A stretch of DNA of 64,000 nucleotides from Clostridia bacterium (GTDB taxonomy: Bacteria; Bacillota; Clostridia; UBA1381). The notes beneath the pieces were generated by a model. That model worked only from the letters and a program-made list of their open reading frames with translations. It did not search any database and was not told where the DNA came from. Positions 42,576 to 51,870 of the stretch are shown here, piece by piece (the first letter of the stretch is position 1; each line of letters starts with the position of its first letter). The stretch spans positions 77,021 to 141,020 of the forward strand of contig CAADTH010000029.1 in the NCBI GenBank assembly GCA_900751885.1, read 5' to 3'. Both the position numbers and the translations under genes were made by a program.

Positions 42576-43280
42576 TTATTCTTCCTCTTCTATCAATCCA
42601 TACTTGATTTTGATTCTGTGTAAAATTCTTACCATCGGTTTAGTCAGAAGGAATAAAAATACCGCTGTCCCAACTGCAAATATGGTGTTAAACCAAAATC
42701 CGGACGCATAAATTGCGGTAATGGTCTGCCAGGTAATGTCCTGTGTAAACCCAACAATCGACCAAATATCCACAATCGCTCCATACAGATACCCGGCGAG
42801 CACTCCGAAGATACACACCGACACCCTATTTTCCCCAAGCTTCATCCTCTTTGCCAGAAGTCCTGCCAAAAATCCAATGATGCCACAGCAAAACATCTGC
42901 CATGGCGTCCATGGTCCCTGTCCAAAAAAGAAATTGGAGGAAAGCATTGACACAGAACCACACAAAAATCCAGCCTCCGCGCCAAAAGAAATACCCGTAA
43001 TCATGACAAGCGCAAGAATTGGCTTAAACTGCGGCAAAAAGGAAAACGCAACCCTGCTCGCCGCCGCCAGTGCCGTCATGACTGCAATCGGTATAAGCTC
43101 CCGCACCTTTGGTTTTCGGCTTTCGAAAATCAAAAAAAAAGGAAGCATGGAAAGTATAACAATCGCTGTACTCGTGATTGCGTAATTGCGGTCTCCCAAA
43201 TACACGCCGCACCCAATTATCACGGGTATCACCACCAAAATAATCACTGCCGCTAAAATCAACCGTTTGTTTCTGTACAT
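42576..43280 (-). CDS. ECF transporter substrate-binding (S) component
   Basis: A 234-residue protein with about six or seven membrane helices. A first pair of helices (7-50) precedes a core typical of ECF S components: PIAVMTALAAASRVAFSFLPQFKPILALVMITGISFGAEAGFL with the alanine-rich helix 1 that docks the T component, then SSNFFFGQGPWTPWQM. The S component gives specificity; here the cobalamin riboswitch at the head of the operon points to a corrinoid. Last gene of the operon, overlapping the ATPase gene by 22 bp. Confidence 0.88.
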   Translation of the reverse strand: MYRNKRLILAAVIILVVIPVIIGCGVYLGDRNYAITSTAIVILSMLPFFLIFESRKPKVRELIPIAVMTALAAASRVAFSFLPQFKPILALVMITGISFGAEAGFLCGSVSMLSSNFFFGQGPWTPWQMFCCGIIGFLAGLLAKRMKLGENRVSVCIFGVLAGYLYGAIVDIWSIVGFTQDITWQTITAIYASGFWFNTIFAVGTAVFLFLLTKPMVRILHRIKIKYGLIEEEE

Positions 43281-44887
43281 TGTTGTATCCTTTCTATCAC
43301 ATCACCACAGGTAATTGCCTTTGGACATCTATGCCGCACTATGCGGTTCGCTGATGTCGTGTAATAGCTGTTTCCGGCAAAGAATTCTGTCGGGGTATCC
43401 TCGGAAATGACTTCGCCATCAAAAAACATGGCACACCTGTCTGTATACTGTGCTGCGAATTCAATGTCATGTGTCGCAAGAATAATTGTCTTCCCACTCT
43501 CTGCGAGCAATCTCAGTATCTCAGCAAGCTCTTCCTTAAATGCCGCATCCAGTCCCTTTGTCGGCTCATCCAAAAGTAAAATTTCCGGATTCGTCAAAAG
43601 AAGCTTTGCAAATGCCACCTTTTGCATTTCCCCTCCGCTCAAATCAAAGGGATGCGCGTCGAGCAAGTCGGAAAGTCCAAGCCTTTCTACCACGGTTGCA
43701 TATTGCTTTGACACTTCCTCAAGCTCCTTCTTCACACTGTTTTGGGTGAATAACGCCTGTGGAGCCTGTGGCAACAGCACTGTTTTCCTATTGCTTCTTT
43801 CCCTGCGGCAGGTCTTCTCTCCAAACAACCGAATGCGTCCCCGGTATGGCTTATAAATGCCGGCAAGCGTTCCAAGCAGTGTGGATTTTCCCGCTCCATT
43901 CGCTCCGAGAATACATAGCACCTCTCCCCTGTACGCCTCCAGTTTCACTCCACGCAGAACATCCGGCAGGTCTTTTTCATACCGAAACCAGACCTCATCC
44001 AATTTTAGCACCGCATACAGCGTTTTTCTCTCCTTTGGCTCAACCTCTTCCGCCTTGATGCAGGGATATCTCCTGTCAATCCACTGTCTGCCCTCTTTCA
44101 CTGAAACCGGCGCCATCGCAACGTCATGCTCCACTGCATGATAAATCCGCATTACCGCAGGAAAGCCCTTATAGATTGGAAGCGCCTCTACATCCTTCGC
44201 GGCTGCCCTCGGCGTTCCATCAAACACAATTTTCCCCCCGTCCATCACCAAAACCCGATCTGCCACGCCAAACGCTTCCTCTAAGCGATGCTCGCTCAAA
44301 AGAATCGTGATACCCAAATCACGATTTAATTTTCGAAGCGTCTCAATAAACTCTGTTGCGGCGATTGGGTCAAGCTGGGATGTAGGCTCATCCAAAATCA
44401 AAATTTTCGGCTGCATCACCATGACAGAGGCAAGGTTTAGCATCTGTTTCTGTCCGCCTGACAGCTCATTCACGTTTTTTCGAAACCAACCTGCAATCCC
44501 AAGAAAGCTTGCAATCTCGGCGACTCTCCGCCGAATAATACCGCTGTCTATTCCTAAATTCTCCAGACCAAACGCAAGCTCATGCCAGACCTTGTCTGTG
44601 ACAATTTGATTGTCTGGGTTCTGCATCACAAACCCGATTTCCGAGGCAGATTTGCGAAGCTCTATTTTCTCGAGAGGTTGTCCATCATACAAAATTTCAC
44701 CTGTACGACTGCCATGCGGCGTAATCTCCTTTTTGAATTGGCGCAGAAGTGTACTCTTTCCACAGCCAGATGTGCCGCACAGCACAATAAATTCTCCCTG
44801 ACGAACTGTCAGATTAATTGCTTTCAGCGCCTGTTTTTTTGATGCCGGATAGGAAAAAGAAACATTCTTTACCGTAAAAAGGTCCAT
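43259..44887 (-). CDS. ECF transporter ATPase, fused A and A' domains
   Basis: A 542-residue protein with two complete ATP-binding domains. Domain 1 (about 1-265): Walker A GTSGCGKSTLL, LSGGQKQMLNLASVM, ILDEPTSQLDP, SEHRL. Domain 2 (about 295-530): Walker A GANGAGKSTLL, LSGGEMQKVAFAKL, LLDEPTKGLD, ATHDIEF. One chain therefore does the job of EcfA and EcfA'. It overlaps the T component gene by 19 bp and the S component gene by 22 bp, so the three are translationally coupled. Confidence 0.95.
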   Translation of the reverse strand: MDLFTVKNVSFSYPASKKQALKAINLTVRQGEFIVLCGTSGCGKSTLLRQFKKEITPHGSRTGEILYDGQPLEKIELRKSASEIGFVMQNPDNQIVTDKVWHELAFGLENLGIDSGIIRRRVAEIASFLGIAGWFRKNVNELSGGQKQMLNLASVMVMQPKILILDEPTSQLDPIAATEFIETLRKLNRDLGITILLSEHRLEEAFGVADRVLVMDGGKIVFDGTPRAAAKDVEALPIYKGFPAVMRIYHAVEHDVAMAPVSVKEGRQWIDRRYPCIKAEEVEPKERKTLYAVLKLDEVWFRYEKDLPDVLRGVKLEAYRGEVLCILGANGAGKSTLLGTLAGIYKPYRGRIRLFGEKTCRRERSNRKTVLLPQAPQALFTQNSVKKELEEVSKQYATVVERLGLSDLLDAHPFDLSGGEMQKVAFAKLLLTNPEILLLDEPTKGLDAAFKEELAEILRLLAESGKTIILATHDIEFAAQYTDRCAMFFDGEVISEDTPTEFFAGNSYYTTSANRIVRHRCPKAITCGDVIERIQQCTETNG

Positions 44888-45741
44888 CTAATCTCCTCCT
44901 GTACCTGTAAAATCAAAGGAAAGCAGCATATGATTGCCCAAAAAACGGATGCGAACACAACCGATGTATTCTGTGCTGACTTTAGAAACGGATAGTACTG
45001 AAAAAACATCATTCCTCGAACTCCCATCAAAATCACTGAACCGCTTAAAAGAAGCAGTCCGATTCCACAGATGGTATCCCGAGCTGTAAAGCGGTACAAC
45101 GAGAATGTACTTCTCCCGTGCAGTCCATACCCGCGCGCCTTCATGGAATCTGCTGTCTCAATCGCATTTTCGAGCGTCCATGTCGTCAGACTGGAAAGCA
45201 TTTGTCCGCCGCTTTCAATTCTCTGTATGAAATTTCCTGTAGACAAGCCCTTCCCAATTCCTTTTTGACAAGCCGCAATCACATTTGCCTGATGCTTAAT
45301 TTTGGGAACCAAACGCAGTGACATGGAAAAAATTAAAGCCACTGCCGGAGACAGTTTTCCAAACAAGTACAAAAATTTATCTGATGTGATAATTTTGTTA
45401 TAGCTGATGAACCACAGCAATACTGTCATCAGCATCATTGCCGCAGAGATTCCATATAATATGGATTCCATCGTAATAGGATTGTCTCCAAAATACCATA
45501 AAATTGTCACGCCACGGTGGCTAAAGAGTGGATTAATGACTGCAATGATGAAAAAAGCTGGTACCATGAAAAAAAGACCAAGTCTTTTTTTGTCTCTTTT
45601 TTTCAGATAAAGTACATGTAACAGTGCGGCAAAAAAGCTGACCGCCAAAAAAAGCGGATGCTGAAACCACACTGTCCCCGCAATTACAATCACAAAAAAG
45701 AAAAATGATACTGCCGGATGACATGCTTCAAACGCACTCAT
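44869..45741 (-). CDS. ecfT: ECF transporter transmembrane (T) component
   Basis: A 290-residue protein with about six helices. The coupling helix carries ETADSMKARGYGLHGR, the Ala-Arg-Gly signature of EcfT that grips the ATPases. SMSLRLVPKIKHQ is also typical. It links the S component to the fused ATPase. Its start overlaps the DUF4430 lipoprotein gene by 4 bp (ATGA). Confidence 0.93.
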   Translation of the reverse strand: MSAFEACHPAVSFFFFVIVIAGTVWFQHPLFLAVSFFAALLHVLYLKKRDKKRLGLFFMVPAFFIIAVINPLFSHRGVTILWYFGDNPITMESILYGISAAMMLMTVLLWFISYNKIITSDKFLYLFGKLSPAVALIFSMSLRLVPKIKHQANVIAACQKGIGKGLSTGNFIQRIESGGQMLSSLTTWTLENAIETADSMKARGYGLHGRSTFSLYRFTARDTICGIGLLLLSGSVILMGVRGMMFFQYYPFLKSAQNTSVVFASVFWAIICCFPLILQVQEEIRWTFLR

Positions 45742-46883
45742 CGCACAATCTCCTTTCCCAAATCCCGACCGAGGTCACATGTATAGTCCCACCTGACGAT
45801 ATCCCCATCCTTCAGCACGCATTTTGAGCTTCCATAATTCGCGTATGCCCCGTTGACTGCGTACATCCAGCCGCTCAGTGCGCCGCAGTCAAACTCATAC
45901 AAATTATTGATTCCCTCGACATATGCCGATCCATACACTGGCGTGCTTGTACTCTCCATATGGATTTTGTTTTCCCTGCACATCCGTTTCAGCACGCTGA
46001 ACGCGGTATCCCCGTCCTCCAGCACCACCGTTGTCTCTGGCAGAATTGCGCCGCTTTTGGGTACAATCCTCTCGTCCTGGACAGATGAATCAAGTTTCTC
46101 CCAATTCGCTACCGCCCTGTCACAGCGAATGGAAATTGTAACAGTTGGCTTTTTCTGTTGTGTGTTCACCTCAACTGCCGGTTCAGCCGCCTGATTCCCA
46201 TCCTGTGTCTGTACAGGCTGGGGGCTTCTGTCCTGCTTTGGAGGCGTCTCTGTCATCTTCTGCGTCGGCTGTGTGGAAGCAGAGCGTTCCAAATCAGGGT
46301 CAGGAGTGTTTTCCGGTGCTTCTATGCTTTGTGCATTGCTTTCCTGTGTCTGTTGTTCTGTCTCCGGCGTTATATTCTTTCCTACAAGATAAAATAGCCC
46401 CTCATAATTAGAAAGAGAAAATGTCGCCGTGCCATCTATCCATTGGGCATCACAAACCTTTGCTGCTTCACCGTTTCCAGTATAAATTTCAGCAGCTTCA
46501 ATCTGCCAATCTCCGCCTGGTGTGATGGAAATTGAGGGATTCCCATCCCTGGTTTTCTTATCCGGAAAAGAAAATGCTAAAATCCTTTCTGCACCCAATT
46601 CCTCTTTTCTCTCTTCTCCAGTGGAAAATGTCATGAAAAGATTCGTATCCTGTGGGTTCGTGATATCTGTCCCTACAAACGTCCACTGATAGCGAGTCTG
46701 CCCCTCCTCTCCCTTAAAGATAGCAAGCTCCCTATCTGCCTGGAGTGCCTGGAACACCTGTGCTTTTATCATTCCATCCGCTGGAATCGTATGCTCCCTT
46801 TTCTCCTGTTTGTTGTTCCCGCATCCAGAAAGAATAAACAGCATACTCATAAAAATACACAGCCACCGCATTTTTTTCATCAT
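45738..46883 (-). CDS. DUF4430-domain lipoprotein, putative cobalamin-binding
   Basis: A 381-residue lipoprotein. The signal ends in the lipobox LSGC (Cys near 21), so it sits on the outer membrane face. Residues 35-180 form a beta-rich domain; 185-245 are a Thr/Pro/Gln-rich linker; 250-381 are a DUF4430 (transcobalamin C-terminal-like) domain with GDTAFSVLKRMCRENKI, GALSGWMYAVNGAYANYGSSK, LKDGDIVRWDYTCDLGRDLG. In transcobalamin this fold covers one face of cobalamin. Coupled to ecfT by a 4-bp overlap, it probably passes a corrinoid to the ECF transporter. The ribosome site AAGGAG precedes the start. Confidence 0.85.
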   Translation of the reverse strand: MMKKMRWLCIFMSMLFILSGCGNNKQEKREHTIPADGMIKAQVFQALQADRELAIFKGEEGQTRYQWTFVGTDITNPQDTNLFMTFSTGEERKEELGAERILAFSFPDKKTRDGNPSISITPGGDWQIEAAEIYTGNGEAAKVCDAQWIDGTATFSLSNYEGLFYLVGKNITPETEQQTQESNAQSIEAPENTPDPDLERSASTQPTQKMTETPPKQDRSPQPVQTQDGNQAAEPAVEVNTQQKKPTVTISIRCDRAVANWEKLDSSVQDERIVPKSGAILPETTVVLEDGDTAFSVLKRMCRENKIHMESTSTPVYGSAYVEGINNLYEFDCGALSGWMYAVNGAYANYGSSKCVLKDGDIVRWDYTCDLGRDLGKEIVR

Positions 46884-46913
46884 CTCATCTCCTTACCCAT
46901 ACATGAAAAAACA

Positions 46914-46951
46914 GGGATACCCGCTTTCCCAAAGAAAAGCGGGACAATCCC
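46914..46951 (-). terminator. Intra-operon terminator before the DUF4430 lipoprotein gene
   Basis: GGGAT/ATCCC and CCCGCTTT/AAAGCGGG stems, with six T after it on the minus strand, in the 74-bp gap between the SLH protein and the lipoprotein gene. No promoter fits downstream of it, so lipoprotein and transporter seem to depend on read-through. Confidence 0.8.
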
Positions 46952-46957
46952 TTCTAT

Positions 46958-49381
46958 TTATGCTATATTAGCCATATTCAAAAAACGGAACACAATCACA
47001 CACAGCTCAGCACGCGTGACATCATCCTTCGGACGAAGCATTCCATCTGACCCGACCATTAATCCCTGTGAGATACTGAATGCCAGCGCATCTCTGCTCC
47101 ACGGTGCGCACAGCAGTGCGTCAGAAAAGGGAGAGAGCAGGACATCAGCATCCAAATCATCCTCGACGCCTTGCTCTATTCCATTCGCTCGCATAATGAT
47201 AACCGCGGTCTCCTGTCTGCTGATTGGCTCCTCCGGTAAAAACACGCCCGTTCCATCGCCTTGAATCAATCCATGCTCTGCCGCTGTATTGACAGCAACA
47301 AAATACCAGTCTGTATCCGTTACATCCTCAAACAGCTGTCCCTGCGAATCGCTCTGTTCAAGATTCAGTGCTTTTACCATGACCGATGCAAATTCCGCTC
47401 GCGTCATACTGCGGTTCGGCTCAAATAGGTTATCAGACACGCCGTTCACCACGCCAGCCTCATAGAGACTGGTGATTTCATCCTTTGCCCAATGCGCTGT
47501 TACATCTGTAAACGGAATTCCTTTATCTGGATTCCCGACATCAGGCTTTTGTGTCGGGGTCGGGGTCGTGCTCGGTTCAGGACTCGGTGCCGGGGTTTCG
47601 TTCGGTTGGGGGGGAGAAGTAGGCTGTGCGGTAGGATCTGGGGTTTCCTGCGGCTTGTCTTCCGTATCAGGTCCAAGCGTTCCTGTACCTCCTGACGAAA
47701 TCGCTACATCTGTCATATCATAAAGGAAGCTCTTCCCCTTTTTCATGCGGTCATAGGCAACAAGCGAATAAAATACCTGCTCTGTCGCCATCTGATCTGC
47801 TCCCAAACCCACTGTATGCAAAAACGCCCCGTCGCTTGTGCGATTCTGCATCAAATAAGAAAGAATAGATGTTCCATCTGTGCCGCAAAAGCGGTCATCC
47901 TGCTGTGCGTCAATTCCAAGCGCGCACAGTGCTGTGAGAACCTGCCCAGCGCTCTCCACATTTTCTGTTCCCCAGCTCGCATAGCCGCCGCTTTCTGTGC
48001 GAAGCGATGCCAAACACTCGACTGCACGGTCGATTGCCTGCCCGACCGCTTCGTCCTTCTGATATCTGGACAGTGCTTGAATTGCCATTGCCGTTAAATC
48101 TGGGTCTGCCGAGGTGTCAGCCAAATCAAAGCCTCCGTCTGGAAGCTGTTTTTCCAAAATATAAGAAATCATCTTTTCCCTTGATGTGGGATTTGCCGCA
48201 CTGCTTTCGGGAATTGGATAATTCTTTGCATCCAGTGCCAAAAGCGCATAGATTGGACCATTTACCCCCTGTCTGCAAACGGCGTCAAAGTCTGTCAGCT
48301 TCTCAAGCAGGTTGTACCCACCTACATTGACTGGACTTTTCCCGATTGCGGCAAGCGCCAGAACTGCTCTGGAGTACTCTGTGTATTTTGCTCGATCCAA
48401 TACGCCATCCGACTCTTTGAGTGTACTGACCAAATTGTCATAATAGACGTCAAAATATCCATCCGGCACACTTACGCCAGACCTTGCAAGCCCAATCACT
48501 GCCCATTCTCCGCCGACAGTTCCTACCTGAGGATTCGGTACTGCTGAGAGGAGATACTCTGCCGCCTGATTGATTGTCTCCTGTAACGATACGGATTCCG
48601 CTGAATCTCCTATATCATCACCAGGAGAGACAGTCGGCTCCAGCTCTGAAGCTTCATCATCCGGCACAAGTGCTGTAAGATCAGAAAGCGCCGTGTCGAT
48701 TTCATCCTGCGTGCTCTGCATCTCACAGAGGACATCCATTGCCTGTTCATAGCTTTGCTGAACCCTTGAATCTGACAGAACATCTGGACTTTCATTGATC
48801 TGGGCAAGCTTTGCCGTCAACGCATCCTTATTTGCTGTGCTTGCCCAATCACTGTTTCCCAAATCCGCGCCATATCCAGCCACGGAAAACTGCCACCGGA
48901 TGACATCATTGCTATGTAATTTGATACTAGATGCGCTAATTGAGGAAAACGTATGATTTACGCTGAAAAGCCATCCTGCAAACCGGGTGTAGTCATATTG
49001 ACCGAGCCAGCCCTCTGCACTCTTCCCTTCTATGTCCTCCTCCGAAATACCGCCATTTTCTAAAATGTAAGAGGGAATCTGTATTTCATCTGTGCTGTCG
49101 TCCCGTATTCCAACCAGATAAAAGGAGCTGTCTATGCTTCCTGTCAGCTTGTAATTCCCCTCTCCCAAAAAACGCGCTGTCACAGTGGCTACCGTGTCCC
49201 CTTCCTCCAGCTTCACTCTCACAGGCTCCTTGAGATAGCCCTGCCCCAGTGTAAATTTCTCCGCGCTGATTGTCACATATCCTGCATCCCTTGCAGAAGC
49301 TGGCACAACTATCAGTCCGCATAGCACTGCAATTGTCAAAACAAGACTCATCCACTTGGCCATCTTTTTTTGTAAAATCAA
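46958..49381 (-). CDS. SLH-anchored DUF4430/alpha-toroid surface protein
   Basis: An 807-residue surface protein. Order: signal peptide (1-30, ending PASA); DUF4430-like domain (about 35-185, with FAGWLFSVNHTF and GADLGNSDW); FIVAR-like helical segment (about 187-245); alpha/alpha toroid like prenyltransferase repeats (about 262-570: GPIYALLALDAKNYPIP, LPDGGFDL, DLTAMAIQALSRY, ASWGTENVESAGQVLTALCALG); Pro/Thr-rich linker; three SLH domains (about 630-807, each with an FxDV/FSD start and a TRAE-like turn). The toroid plus DUF4430 pair is the architecture of transcobalamin, here in reverse order. It should bind a corrinoid on the wall. The start is probably TTG at 49381 after GGGGGAATAAGGA; ATG 49363 is possible. 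Confidence 0.85.
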   Translation of the reverse strand: MILQKKMAKWMSLVLTIAVLCGLIVVPASARDAGYVTISAEKFTLGQGYLKEPVRVKLEEGDTVATVTARFLGEGNYKLTGSIDSSFYLVGIRDDSTDEIQIPSYILENGGISEEDIEGKSAEGWLGQYDYTRFAGWLFSVNHTFSSISASSIKLHSNDVIRWQFSVAGYGADLGNSDWASTANKDALTAKLAQINESPDVLSDSRVQQSYEQAMDVLCEMQSTQDEIDTALSDLTALVPDDEASELEPTVSPGDDIGDSAESVSLQETINQAAEYLLSAVPNPQVGTVGGEWAVIGLARSGVSVPDGYFDVYYDNLVSTLKESDGVLDRAKYTEYSRAVLALAAIGKSPVNVGGYNLLEKLTDFDAVCRQGVNGPIYALLALDAKNYPIPESSAANPTSREKMISYILEKQLPDGGFDLADTSADPDLTAMAIQALSRYQKDEAVGQAIDRAVECLASLRTESGGYASWGTENVESAGQVLTALCALGIDAQQDDRFCGTDGTSILSYLMQNRTSDGAFLHTVGLGADQMATEQVFYSLVAYDRMKKGKSFLYDMTDVAISSGGTGTLGPDTEDKPQETPDPTAQPTSPPQPNETPAPSPEPSTTPTPTQKPDVGNPDKGIPFTDVTAHWAKDEITSLYEAGVVNGVSDNLFEPNRSMTRAEFASVMVKALNLEQSDSQGQLFEDVTDTDWYFVAVNTAAEHGLIQGDGTGVFLPEEPISRQETAVIIMRANGIEQGVEDDLDADVLLSPFSDALLCAPWSRDALAFSISQGLMVGSDGMLRPKDDVTRAELCVIVFRFLNMANIA

Positions 49382-49384
49382 TCC

Positions 49385-51349
49385 TTATTCCCCCATCATT
49401 GTACTTTGTGCGATTGGCTGCATAACGCCCTCGCCGCTCCAAAGAAGTATCACACTATTCTCATACCCATCTGGATACTGCGCCGGATACTCCTTCGTTC
49501 CATCTGTAATCAAAATGGGCTGTCTTACAACTTTTTCAATCACATCTCCTTGATACAGCGCAATCCAAATCACCGCTGTTTTTTCTTCCTGAGCAGTGAT
49601 AGAATACGTCACGGTATTTCCATTGATAACCGGCTTTTCTACAATTAAATTGCTTGATAAGCTGAGGTTGATGGTCACATCTGTCATGTCATAGAGAGAA
49701 TTTTCACCACTCAGTAGTCTTCGGTATCCCGCCATCGCGTACATTGCCTGATCGGTCGCATAGGAGTTCGGCTCTGTATCGCGCTGTGTGTGCTTAAATC
49801 CACCGCCCTCTACATAAAGCTCCATGATATTTGAGACAAGATTTCCATTTTCTTTGATAAACCGTTCATCCTTTGCCGCATCGATTCCAAGCTCAGAGAG
49901 TGCAAGCAGAACCTGCACGCCGCTTTCCGTATTGGTATTGGTACTCCCCCAAGCCAAAAATCCACCGTTTTCCTGTTGCTGTGCACTTAAAAATGTGAGT
50001 GCCTTGTCTATCGTCTCCGCTACCACAGGCTGAGATTGATACTTTGCCAGTGCTTGAAGCACCATTGCTGTGGAGTCAACATCCCCTACAGAGCCCCAAA
50101 TCGCAAAGCCTCCGTCCTCCAGCTGGTTTTTTAGAATTAATTCCACCAGCTTTTCGCGTGTCGTCTGTGTTTTTTGTTCCTCTGCCGCTGGAATATCGTA
50201 ATTATAGCTGTCCATCGCCAAAAGTGCATAAATTGCTCCATTGATTCCCTGCTTGGTGACCATGTCATAGTCTGCGAGCGGCTGTAAGAGGGAATATCCC
50301 CCCACATTGGTTACATCTTTTCCAAGCGCTGTGAGTGCCAAAATGGTTCTTGCGTACTCTGTGTAGCTCGACTCACTCAAAATCCCCTGCTTTTCTTTCA
50401 GTGTGTTAACCACATCATGATAGTATCCTTCGTAATACCCTGCCGGAACCTCTTTTGCGCTTCTCGCAAGTCCCAAAATGACCCATTCTTTAAAGAACAG
50501 CGGACTTGGAACCTGCTGTGTCTGATACTCTACTGTCTCGCTGACCGCATGGTCAACCGCTTCTTTTATCAAATCATCCTTTGGGATTTTTAGCTGTGCA
50601 TCAAGCGCTTCATATGCGCTGTCTACATTCTCCTGCGTTTGCGTTAAATCGGCAAGCGCGACAACCGCCGCATTATATGCCGCCCTAACAGATGGATGAT
50701 GAAGCAAAATTCCTTTTTGCGGAGAACTGTTCACCTGCGCCACTAAGGTAGTAAGAGCGTCCTTGTCTGCCCCTTCAAAATATGCCGCTGTGCCGTAAGA
50801 CATCTCCACGCCCAAATCTGCTCCCCAGTCATACACTGAAAATGCAAGGCGCACCACATCTCCATCTATGCAAGGCGTGTCACTCATTCCCTGACTTGCC
50901 ATTTTATTATTGTGAAGATACATCCAGCCGGACATATCCGTGTAATCGTTACCCGAAAGCCACTCTGCATCCTGCCGCGTTCCTATCGTCTTTCCTGCCG
51001 CGTCAACTTTTTGGAGGATGATATCAGGAATCTGTACCGGGCTGTCCTCTTCGTCTTTCACCTTGGAGACATACGAAATATTGTCGGTATCTGTTCCTTC
51101 TTGCGCACCATTGTAAAAATTGCCTGTTCCCAGGACACGCGCAACCACCTGTCCCACCTTCTCCCCCTCATAAAACGGGGCAGATATCGGCTCTTTGACG
51201 TACCCTTGCCCCAGTGTGAATTTTTCCACTGCCACCACAATATGCCCTGCCGGTGTCTGTTCTTCTTTTGCCAAAGCAATGCCGGAAGATAGTATAACTG
51301 CCATGCACAAAGCCAATATCATTGCTGTTATCTTATTTGTCTGTCTCAT
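49385..51349 (-). CDS. Secreted DUF4430/alpha-toroid protein, putative cobalamin-binding
   Basis: A 654-residue exported protein, paralogue of the next gene. Signal peptide 1-27; DUF4430-like domain about 35-200 (FTLGQGYVKEPI, MSGWMYLHNNKM, DWGADLG); FIVAR-like segment about 206-265; alpha/alpha toroid about 266-575 (GAIYALLAMDSYNYDIP, LEDGGFAIWGSVGDVDSTAM, FLAWGSTNTNTESGVQVLLALSELGID); then a beta domain of about 75 residues. It has no SLH domain, LPXTG or lipobox, so it is probably released or held by partners. It is the first gene after the cobalamin riboswitch, with AAAGGAG 8 nt before the ATG. Binding of cobalamin is inference from the riboswitch and fold. Confidence 0.85.
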   Translation of the reverse strand: MRQTNKITAMILALCMAVILSSGIALAKEEQTPAGHIVVAVEKFTLGQGYVKEPISAPFYEGEKVGQVVARVLGTGNFYNGAQEGTDTDNISYVSKVKDEEDSPVQIPDIILQKVDAAGKTIGTRQDAEWLSGNDYTDMSGWMYLHNNKMASQGMSDTPCIDGDVVRLAFSVYDWGADLGVEMSYGTAAYFEGADKDALTTLVAQVNSSPQKGILLHHPSVRAAYNAAVVALADLTQTQENVDSAYEALDAQLKIPKDDLIKEAVDHAVSETVEYQTQQVPSPLFFKEWVILGLARSAKEVPAGYYEGYYHDVVNTLKEKQGILSESSYTEYARTILALTALGKDVTNVGGYSLLQPLADYDMVTKQGINGAIYALLAMDSYNYDIPAAEEQKTQTTREKLVELILKNQLEDGGFAIWGSVGDVDSTAMVLQALAKYQSQPVVAETIDKALTFLSAQQQENGGFLAWGSTNTNTESGVQVLLALSELGIDAAKDERFIKENGNLVSNIMELYVEGGGFKHTQRDTEPNSYATDQAMYAMAGYRRLLSGENSLYDMTDVTINLSLSSNLIVEKPVINGNTVTYSITAQEEKTAVIWIALYQGDVIEKVVRQPILITDGTKEYPAQYPDGYENSVILLWSGEGVMQPIAQSTMMGE

Positions 51350-51414
51350 TGTGTTCTCCTTTGTGTGTAAAATAATATCTATGAAAAACGAAATGTATTA
51401 TTTTCCATCAAAAA

Positions 51415-51448
51415 AATCCCCTGTCGCCTACAGCTAAGACAAGGGATT
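51415..51448 (-). terminator. Expression-platform terminator of the cobalamin riboswitch
   Basis: On the minus strand AATCCCTTGTC pairs with GACAGGGGATT (one G-U), followed by a T-run. It lies between the riboswitch and the first gene and so is the likely ligand-induced off switch. Confidence 0.85.
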
Positions 51449-51509
51449 CATTTTACCACAAAAGAGCGCGCAATATCAGCGCGATACTTTGTACACTTCA
51501 AGTCCCTGT

Positions 51510-51697
51510 GAAGCTATAAGTACACCCATACTGGCAGGTCTTCCGGCTCGGGGTTCACTGCATGGTCTCCGCCTTCCCAGACATGTTGTCCAGTGGCTGC
51601 TCTCGCTCGGAGACCCGCTCCGCCCATACGGTAGCAGGACTGCTCAGGAGTTTCACCTGATTCCCTATTCTCTTCACCTTTGTGAAGCACCAATATG
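51510..51697 (-). ncRNA. Cobalamin riboswitch
   Basis: On the minus strand the sequence reads in order: GGGAATCAGGTGAAACTCCTG (51643-51663 region) and GCAGTCCTGCTACCGTA, the conserved upper core; AGCCACTGG; and the B12 box AGCCGGAAGACCTGCC at 51533-51548, which matches the AGYCMGRAGACCTGCC consensus. The order and spacing fit the cobalamin (B12-element) class. The limits are approximate. With the terminator at 51415-51448 it should switch the six-gene operon off when adenosylcobalamin or a related corrinoid is plentiful. Confidence 0.95.
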
Positions 51698-51724
51698 AAA
51701 TATAAAATTTTCCTGTACAAAAGG

Positions 51725-51753
51725 ATTATAACACACTCTATTCAAAAAGTCTA
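51725..51753 (-). promoter_or_regulatory. Promoter of the cobalamin operon
   Basis: TAGACT (51748-51753), 17 bp, TGTTATAAT (-10 at 51725-51730) on the minus strand, just before the riboswitch. Confidence 0.65.
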
Positions 51754-51788
51754 TATTTTTTTCAAATACCATTCTATTAATAGGAAAA

Positions 51789-51824
51789 GGACAATTTTTG
51801 AAACCCTGGTCTCAAAAATCGTCC
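51789..51824 (-). terminator. Terminator of the giant esterase gene
   Basis: GGACAATTTTTGAAACC (51789-51805) pairs with 51808-51824 with G-U tolerance; TTTTCC follows on the minus strand. It lies 47 bp after the stop. Confidence 0.85.
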
Positions 51825-51870
51825 CCTTCTATTCCCTATCTCGCGCTATCCGCGTTTATTTCTCATGTTA

